Source: Acidobacteriota bacterium (GTDB lineage: Bacteria; Acidobacteriota; Polarisedimenticolia; Gp22-AA2). From it: 11,489 nt of DNA. Below, in pieces: positions 6,279-11,489 of this stretch. The stretch is taken from positions 1-11,489 of the forward strand of contig JACQNT010000111.1 of NCBI GenBank assembly GCA_016202915.1, in the 5' to 3' direction. Both the position numbers and the translations under genes were made by a program. The notes under the pieces were generated by a model. It had not been told where the DNA came from. It ran no database searches and saw only the letters and a list, made by a program, of their open reading frames with translations. Numbering within the stretch: the stretch's first letter is position 1; every line of letters starts with the position of its first letter.

Positions 6279-7880
6279 ATGAGCGAGATCGCGGTCGTGG
6301 GCTGTGGGTACTGGGGAAAAAATCTCGTGCGCAACTTCCACGAGCTTGGTGCTCTCCGAGCGGTTTGCGATACGGACCCGGCACGACTGGGTTCTCTGCG
6401 GGACAAATTCCCGGAGACGAGATCGACGACGTCGTTTGCCGAGGTGCTGAAGGATGATGGCGTCGCCGGAGTCGCGATCGCCACCCCTGCAGGCTCGCAT
6501 TACGCCCTCGCCAGAGAGGCTCTCCTCGCGGACAAGGACGTGCTCGTCGAAAAGCCGTTGGCGCTCAAGATCTCGGAAGGGAGAGGGCTCGTCGAGCTCG
6601 CCGCGCGACGAGGGCGCATCTTGATGGTCGGCCACATCCTCAGGTATCACCCGGCGGTCACGGCGCTGAAGGCCCTGATCGACGAAGGCAAGCTGGGGAA
6701 GATCCTTTACATTTACTCCAACCGTCTGAATCTCGGCCGGTTCAGGACGGAGGAGAACATTCTCTGGAGCTTCGCCCCCCACGACCTCTCCGCGATCCTG
6801 TACTTGCTGGGGGAGATGCCGAGCACGATCGCCGCCCACGGTGGCAGCTACGTCAACGAGGGGATCCCCGACGTGACCGTGACCACGCTGGGCTTCCGCA
6901 ATGGCGTGAAGGGCCACGTCTTTCTCAGCTGGTTGCATCCCTACAAGGAACAGAAGTTGATCGTCGTCGGTGATCGGCGAATGGTCATCTTCGACGACAT
7001 GGAGCCCGAGCAGAAGCTTCGCTCCCTGAATCACACGGTCGAGTGGGTGGACCGGTTTCCGGTCCCACGAATGGAGCAGGCGGAAGCGGTCCCCTTCGCG
7101 AAGGTGGAGCCGCTGCGGGCCGAGTGCAGGCATTTCCTCGAGTGCATCGCGACCCGAAGCAGGCCGGACACCGACGGTGAGGAAGGGGTCAGGGTCCTGG
7201 AGGTGCTGGAGGCGTGTCAGAGATCTCTGGACCAAAAGGGCCCGGCGGTTCTGCCTGAACCCCGACCGGAACCGTACTTCGCCCACGAGACGGCGATCGT
7301 CGAGGAGCCGAGCGAGATCGGAGAAGGCACCAAGATCTGGCATTTCAGCCACGTGATGAAGAACGCCCGGATCGAACGGGACTGCAGCATCGGCCAGAAC
7401 GTCTTCATCGGCTCCGACGTCGTCGTCGGCCGCAACGTCAAGATCCAGAACAACGTCTCCCTGTTTACCGGTGTGATCCTCGAAGACGACGTCTTCTGCG
7501 GGCCCAGCATGGTGTTCACCAACGTGACGAACCCGCGTAGCCACATCTCGCGCAAGCACGAATACCGGAAGACGATCGTCAAGAAGGGCGCCTCGCTGGG
7601 GGCGAATTGCACGATCCTGTGCGGCCATACCATCGGCCGGTACGCGTTCATCGGCGCCGCGGCGGTGGTGACGAGCGACGTGCCCGACCACGCCCTGGTC
7701 GTCGGGAATCCGGGCCGCATCGTGGGTTGGATGTGCCGGTGTGGGCTCAAGCTGGCCTTCGCTCCGGATGGCACGCGGGCGACCGAGCGGGCTCACTGCC
7801 TGACGTGTGGCAGCCGATACGTGAAGCGCGGCACGCTCGTCGCCGAGGACGGCGTCGCCGAGCCGCAGGGCGCCTCGTGA
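6279..7880 (+). CDS. wlbA-wlbB: WlbA/WbpB dehydrogenase fused to WlbB/WbpD N-acetyltransferase
   Basis: This 533-aa chain joins two steps of the UDP-2,3-diacetamido-uronic acid pathway. The N-terminal part (about 1-320) is a Gfo/Idh/MocA oxidoreductase with GCGYWGKN at 8-15 and EKP at 91-93. It should oxidise C3 of UDP-GlcNAc-uronate with NAD. After a short proline-rich linker (about 321-332) the C-terminal part (about 335-485) is a left-handed beta-helix transferase with hexapeptide repeats (IGQNVFIGSDVVVG at 371-384) and the WbpD-like VFTNVTNPRS at 412-421. It should acetylate the C3 amine with acetyl-CoA. A cysteine tail follows (Cys486, Cys488, Cys507, Cys510), resembling a small zinc ribbon. 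The frame is continuous, so the fusion is not a frameshift artefact in this sequence. It starts 12 bases after the previous stop without a clear ribosome binding site. The enzyme for the step between the two halves is the next gene. Confidence 0.9.
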   Translation: MSEIAVVGCGYWGKNLVRNFHELGALRAVCDTDPARLGSLRDKFPETRSTTSFAEVLKDDGVAGVAIATPAGSHYALAREALLADKDVLVEKPLALKISEGRGLVELAARRGRILMVGHILRYHPAVTALKALIDEGKLGKILYIYSNRLNLGRFRTEENILWSFAPHDLSAILYLLGEMPSTIAAHGGSYVNEGIPDVTVTTLGFRNGVKGHVFLSWLHPYKEQKLIVVGDRRMVIFDDMEPEQKLRSLNHTVEWVDRFPVPRMEQAEAVPFAKVEPLRAECRHFLECIATRSRPDTDGEEGVRVLEVLEACQRSLDQKGPAVLPEPRPEPYFAHETAIVEEPSEIGEGTKIWHFSHVMKNARIERDCSIGQNVFIGSDVVVGRNVKIQNNVSLFTGVILEDDVFCGPSMVFTNVTNPRSHISRKHEYRKTIVKKGASLGANCTILCGHTIGRYAFIGAAAVVTSDVPDHALVVGNPGRIVGWMCRCGLKLAFAPDGTRATERAHCLTCGSRYVKRGTLVAEDGVAEPQGAS

Positions 7881-8992
7881 GCATCCCGCTCGTCGATCTC
7901 GTCGCCCAGTACCGAAGCATCCGCGGGGAGATCGACCACGCTCTCCACGCCGTTCTCGAAAGCGGGACGTTCATCTTGGGACCGCAGGTGAAGGCGTTCG
8001 AGGAAGAACTCGCGGCCTATCTCGGAGTCCGCTACGCCGTCGGGGTGGCGTCGGGCACCGACGCGCTCATCCTGACGCTGCGCGCCTGCGGCATCGGCGA
8101 GACGGACGAAGTCATCCTGCCCGTCTACACCTTCGTCGCGACGGCGGGGGCCGTTTCGCAGGTCGGGGCGACGCCGGTGTTCGTCGACGTCGATCCCCGG
8201 ACCTATTGCCTCGACGCGGAGCAGGTGGAGGCCGCGGTCACCCCTCGGACGAGGGCGATCATCCCGGTGCACCTGTTCGGGCACCCCGCCGACCTGGCGC
8301 CGATTCTGGACGTGGCGGCACGGCGGCGGTTGCGGGTGATCGAGGACAATGCCCAGGCCCTCGGAGCCGAATATCGCGGTCGCAAGACCGGCGCCCTGGG
8401 CGATGCGGGGTGCCTCAGCTTCTTCCCGAGCAAGAACCTCGGAGGCTACGGCGACGGCGGCATGGTGGTGACGAACGACCCCATGCTGGCCGACACGATC
8501 CAAAAGCTCCGGACCCACGGTGGACGGGAGAAGTATCAACCGGAAATGTCCGGCTTCAACAGTCGTCTGGACGAGCTGCAGGCTGCGATCCTCCGCGTGA
8601 AGCTCCGCCACCTCGCCGCCTGGAGCGAGCGGAGGCGGTGGATCGCCGGAACGTATCGGACCCTTCTTGCCGACATCGGTGCCGAGTTGCCCCAGGAAGC
8701 GCCGTACGCGCGCCACGTCTACCACCTCTACGTCCTCCGGACCAGCCAGCGTGACGCGGTTCGGGACCATCTGCGGTCGTGCGGCATCGCTTCCGGCGTT
8801 TACTACCCTCGGCCACTGCATCGGCTGGCCCCGTACCGACGTCTCGGCGGCGGACGCGGCTTCCCACACGCCGAGCTGGCTGCCGAGGAGACCGTGGCGA
8901 TCCCGCTCTACCCCGAGATGGGGGACGACCAGATCAACGCCGTGGTGTCTGCGGTGAGGGCGGCGGTGGCGCCGGCGGCGTCTCCGCGATGA
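7877..8992 (+). CDS. wbpE: DegT/DnrJ/EryC1 sugar aminotransferase (WlbC/WbpE type)
   Basis: The product (371 aa) is a PLP-dependent sugar aminotransferase. Visible marks are PLVDL at 4-8, ILGPQVKAFE at 33-42, the phosphate-binding SGTDAL at 59-64, the PLP-pyridine region IEDNAQALGA at 155-164 (Asp157, Gln160) and the Schiff-base lysine Lys186 in FFPSKNLGGYGDGG. In the Wbp/Wlb pathway this enzyme transfers an amine from glutamate to C3 of the 3-keto sugar made by the dehydrogenase, giving the amine that the acetyltransferase modifies. It sits directly after the chain carrying those two activities, which supports this role over a dTDP-sugar aminotransferase. The GTG at 7877 overlaps the previous stop (GTGA), with AGGG at 7867-7870 six bases upstream. 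Confidence 0.9.
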   Translation: MSIPLVDLVAQYRSIRGEIDHALHAVLESGTFILGPQVKAFEEELAAYLGVRYAVGVASGTDALILTLRACGIGETDEVILPVYTFVATAGAVSQVGATPVFVDVDPRTYCLDAEQVEAAVTPRTRAIIPVHLFGHPADLAPILDVAARRRLRVIEDNAQALGAEYRGRKTGALGDAGCLSFFPSKNLGGYGDGGMVVTNDPMLADTIQKLRTHGGREKYQPEMSGFNSRLDELQAAILRVKLRHLAAWSERRRWIAGTYRTLLADIGAELPQEAPYARHVYHLYVLRTSQRDAVRDHLRSCGIASGVYYPRPLHRLAPYRRLGGGRGFPHAELAAEETVAIPLYPEMGDDQINAVVSAVRAAVAPAASPR

Positions 8993-10089
8993 AGGTCGCC
9001 AGCATCGTCGGAGCCCGGCCGCAGTTCATCAAGGCGGCACCGGTGTCACGAGCCATCGAGCGATACGCCCAGGAACATCCGGATTCCGGACTGCGCGAGA
9101 TCCTCGTCCACACCGGCCAGCACTACGACTATGAGATGTCAGAGATCTTCTTTCGCGAGCTGGACCTGAAGAAACCGGACTATCACCTGGGCGTCGGCTC
9201 CGGGTCGCACGCGCATCAGATCGGGGAAATGCTGAAGGGGATCGAAGCGGTTCTCCTCGAGGAGAAACCCGACTGGGCCCTGGTGTATGGCGACACGAAC
9301 TCCACGCTCGCCGGGGCTCTCGCGGCGGCACATGCGCATGTTCCCGTGGCCCATGTGGAGGCGGGCCTGCGCAGCTTCAACCGGGGGATGCCGGAAGAGA
9401 CCAACCGAGTGCTGACGGATCATGTGTCGTCACTCTTGTTCTGTCCCACCGAGACCGCGGTCAAAAACCTGGCTCGAGAAGGAATCGCCGTGGGAGTCCA
9501 TCTCGTCGGGGACGTCATGTGCGACGCACTCCTCGCCAACCTCGAGGAGGCGGGAGCGATCTCGACGATCCTCAGCCGCCTCGAGCTGCGACCACGAGAG
9601 TATTTCCTGGCCACGGTGCATCGCGCGGAGAACACGGATGACGCGGAACGGCTCGGCGGGATCGTCGAGGCGTTTCGGAAGCTCGGCGGGAGCTACCCCG
9701 TGATCTGGCCGGTCCATCCACGCACGCGGCAAGCGCTGGAGTCCTATCACCTCTCGCCTTCGCCCGGCGCCGTGGTGCGCCTCATCGACCCCATCTCCTA
9801 CCGCGACATGCTGATGCTGGAGAAGGCGGCGAGGCTGATCCTCACCGACTCCGGGGGGGTGCAGAAGGAGGCGTACCTCCTGGGGGTGCCGTGCGTGACC
9901 CTGCGGGAAGAGACCGAATGGCTGGAGACGGTGCAGGCCGGCTGGAACCGCCTGGCCGGGGTGGTGGTGGACCGCATCGTCGACGCCGTCAGCCACGTTC
10001 CGCGCGGCCCCCGCCGCCCCCTCTACGGAGACGGTGGCGCCGCGAAGCAGATCGCCGAAATTCTGGCGAACGGGTCGCGACCCGCGTGA
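8989..10089 (+). CDS. wbpI: UDP-GlcNAc 2-epimerase family, probable WbpI/WlbD
   Basis: The product (366 aa) is a non-hydrolysing UDP-HexNAc 2-epimerase with the GT-B-like fold. Visible marks are VGARPQFIKAAP at 7-18, HTGQHYD at 41-47, YGDTNST at 100-106 (Asp102), HVEAGLRS at 122-129 (Glu124), MPEETNR at 134-140, a VHRAEN motif, and TDSGGVQKEA near residue 285. These match WecB/WbpI enzymes. Family motifs alone do not separate UDP-GlcNAc from UDP-diacetamido-glucuronate as substrate. The order dehydrogenase-acetyltransferase, aminotransferase, 2-epimerase points to WbpI, which makes the mannuronate form as the last step. The ATG overlaps the previous stop (ATGA), and its own stop overlaps the next GTG. 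Confidence 0.88.
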   Translation: MKVASIVGARPQFIKAAPVSRAIERYAQEHPDSGLREILVHTGQHYDYEMSEIFFRELDLKKPDYHLGVGSGSHAHQIGEMLKGIEAVLLEEKPDWALVYGDTNSTLAGALAAAHAHVPVAHVEAGLRSFNRGMPEETNRVLTDHVSSLLFCPTETAVKNLAREGIAVGVHLVGDVMCDALLANLEEAGAISTILSRLELRPREYFLATVHRAENTDDAERLGGIVEAFRKLGGSYPVIWPVHPRTRQALESYHLSPSPGAVVRLIDPISYRDMLMLEKAARLILTDSGGVQKEAYLLGVPCVTLREETEWLETVQAGWNRLAGVVVDRIVDAVSHVPRGPRRPLYGDGGAAKQIAEILANGSRPA

Positions 10090-11054
10090 GGGTGCTCGTC
10101 ACCGGAGTGGCGGGATTCATCGGATCGAACCTCCTCGAGCGGCTGCTGCGCGGGGGCTACGAGGTCACCGGAGCCGATAACCTGTCGCAGTCTGACGGCT
10201 CGAACCTCGCCGAATTCGCTGGCCACCCTCACTTTCGGTTCGAGAAGGCGGACGTGCGTGATCTCCAAGCCGTCCGGGCCCTCGCGCGAGGGGTGGACGC
10301 CATCATCCACCTCGCGGCCTACAAGATTCCCCGGTACGGAAACCGCTGCGAGACGCTCGAGGTCAACACGCAGGGGACGGCGAATATCCTCCGGGTCGCC
10401 GCCGACGGCCAGCGGCGGGTGCTCTTCGCTTCCACCTCCGACGTGTACGGCAAGAACCCGACGCTCCCGTTTTCCGAACGGTCCGACTTGTGGCTGGGCG
10501 GGCCATCGATCGCCCGGTGGGCCTACGCCGCCTCCAAGATCTACGACGAGCATCTCTGCCTGGCTTATTCCGAAGAGCGCGCAGTCCCCGTCTCGATCGT
10601 CCGATACTTCGGAAGCTATGGCCCCAAGCAGCACCTCACGTGGTGGGGCGGTCCGCAGGCCGTCTTCATCGGCTGCGCTCTCAAGGGCAAGCCCCTGCCG
10701 ATCCATGGCGATGGGCTCCAGACCCGGAGCTTCACCTACGTGACCGACACGGTTGAAGGAACGCTTCGGGTCCTGGAGAGCGCGGACGCGGTCGGCAAGG
10801 CCGTCAACATCGGCAACTCTCAGGAGATCAGCGTTCTCGACCTCGCAAAGCTCATCTGGACCCTCGCCGGAGAAGGGGCGCCGCGCCTGGAGTTCGTATC
10901 GTATCGGAGCTTCGCCGGCCGGTACGAGGACGTGCGGCGGCGCGTCCCTGATACGACACTCGCCCGGAGCCTGTTGGGGTTCGAAGCCCGGGTGCCACTG
11001 GTTGAAGGGCTGCAGGCGACCATCGCCTGGCAGCGCGGTCGCGTCGAGGGATAG
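10086..11054 (+). CDS. Extended SDR, nucleotide-sugar epimerase/dehydratase/decarboxylase family
   Basis: The product (322 aa) is an extended SDR. It has the standard NAD motif TGVAGFIG at 6-13, a LAAYKIPRYG stretch at 77-86, STSDVYGKN at 116-124, and Tyr147-x3-Lys151 in WAYAASK. The RWAYAASK context and the late EDVRRRVPDT at 281-290 recall UDP-glucuronate decarboxylases and related uronate epimerases, but Asp119 stands where 4,6-dehydratases have Glu, so I do not assign a reaction. It follows the 2-epimerase with a 4-base overlap and precedes a close relative, so both may work on the same activated sugar. Confidence 0.82.
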   Translation: MRVLVTGVAGFIGSNLLERLLRGGYEVTGADNLSQSDGSNLAEFAGHPHFRFEKADVRDLQAVRALARGVDAIIHLAAYKIPRYGNRCETLEVNTQGTANILRVAADGQRRVLFASTSDVYGKNPTLPFSERSDLWLGGPSIARWAYAASKIYDEHLCLAYSEERAVPVSIVRYFGSYGPKQHLTWWGGPQAVFIGCALKGKPLPIHGDGLQTRSFTYVTDTVEGTLRVLESADAVGKAVNIGNSQEISVLDLAKLIWTLAGEGAPRLEFVSYRSFAGRYEDVRRRVPDTTLARSLLGFEARVPLVEGLQATIAWQRGRVEG

Positions 11055-11058
11055 GGCC

Positions 11059-11489
11059 GTGGGGGGCCGGGTCCTGATCACCGGGGCAGCCGGATTTCTC
11101 GGGTCACATGTGGCGGCGGAACTCCACCGCAAGGGTCACGAGATTGTCGGTCTCGACGACCTCTCGCACGGCAACCTCGGGAACCTCGCTCCCGTGCTCG
11201 ACGCCCCGCGCTTCCAGTTCATCCAGGGCGACGTCTGTGACCCGGAGGCCGTGGGGGCCGCGAGCATCGGCGCGGAGGCGATACTCCACTTTGCCCTGTA
11301 CAAGCTCCCGCGGTACGGCGGGCGACTTCGCACCCTCGAGACCAACGTGGAAGGAACGAGGCAGGTGCTGGAGGCGGCCCGTCGCCACGGCTGCCGGGTC
11401 GTCTACGCCTCGACCGACGACGTGTACGGCAAGAATCAGGAGCTGCCATTCGGCGAAGAGAGCGCTCTCGTTCTCGGCGATACGGCCGC
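11059..11489 (+). CDS. Second extended SDR, 5' part, runs off the window
   Basis: A GTG at 11059, four bases after the previous stop and eight after GAGGG at 11046-11050, opens a frame that stays open to the right edge (143 complete codons visible). It encodes another extended SDR: TGAAGFLG at 8-15, Asp33-Asp34 after the second strand, FALYKLPRYG at 78-87 and STDDVYGKN at 118-126. The stretch around 75-130 closely resembles the upstream SDR, including the YK-hydrophobic-PRYG and DVYGKN motifs, so the two are paralogues. The catalytic YxxxK is beyond the window, so its integrity is unknown. Its position suggests action on a nucleotide sugar made by this operon. Confidence 0.85.
   Translation, partial: MGGRVLITGAAGFLGSHVAAELHRKGHEIVGLDDLSHGNLGNLAPVLDAPRFQFIQGDVCDPEAVGAASIGAEAILHFALYKLPRYGGRLRTLETNVEGTRQVLEAARRHGCRVVYASTDDVYGKNQELPFGEESALVLGDTA

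Noticed and set aside
6000..7796. 598-codon open frame on the minus strand
   Set aside because: It is opposite the clearly conserved dehydrogenase-acetyltransferase and the end of the SDR gene; low-complexity composition and no family motif.
10023..11132. 369-codon open frame on the minus strand
   Set aside because: It mirrors the first tandem SDR and spans its gene boundaries; no motif.
1..11489. CRISPR arrays, insertion sequences, tRNA genes and rho-independent terminators
   Set aside because: No spaced direct repeats, transposase motifs, cloverleaf sequences or hairpin plus T-run were seen; intergenic space is almost absent.

Overview
The window is a dense, one-strand block of eleven sugar-metabolism genes, ten complete and the last cut by the right edge. 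All read on the + strand. They look like one operon for making activated sugars for a surface polysaccharide (O-antigen, capsule or similar glycan). Seven of the ten junctions are 4-base start/stop overlaps (GTGA or ATGA) and the rest are gaps of 4, 12 and about 40 bases. GC is very high, GTG starts are common (seven of eleven), and long open frames on the opposite strand are by-products of the composition. This fits a high-GC Gram-negative-type or uncultured soil/sediment bacterium; no marker gene in the window allows a firmer placement.

Module A (about 189-6266) holds a GmhA-like SIS-domain sugar-phosphate isomerase, a two-subunit transketolase, a zinc-dependent medium-chain alcohol/polyol dehydrogenase, a fused HAD phosphatase plus APH-fold kinase, and a 4,6-dehydratase-like extended SDR. 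Transketolase can make sedoheptulose 7-phosphate, GmhA-type enzymes isomerise it, and a kinase and a phosphatase are the next two steps of the known NDP-heptose routes. The set therefore reads as a candidate pathway to a heptose or other unusual higher sugar. No sugar nucleotidyltransferase is visible here, so the end product is not established.

Module B (6279-10089) is a compact version of the pathway to UDP-2,3-diacetamido-2,3-dideoxy-mannuronic acid. It has a single-chain fusion of the C3 dehydrogenase (WlbA/WbpB) with the hexapeptide N-acetyltransferase (WlbB/WbpD), then the DegT-family aminotransferase (WlbC/WbpE), then the UDP-GlcNAc-2-epimerase-family enzyme (WlbD/WbpI). The UDP-GlcNAc 6-dehydrogenase that would feed it is not in the window.

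Module C (10086 to the right edge) is a tandem pair of related extended SDRs, the second running off the window. They probably act as an epimerase, dehydratase or decarboxylase on a nucleotide sugar. Base composition drops in GC near 6270, which suggests module A and modules B+C have different histories. No glycosyltransferase, flippase, polymerase, transposase, tRNA, rRNA or CRISPR array was found.
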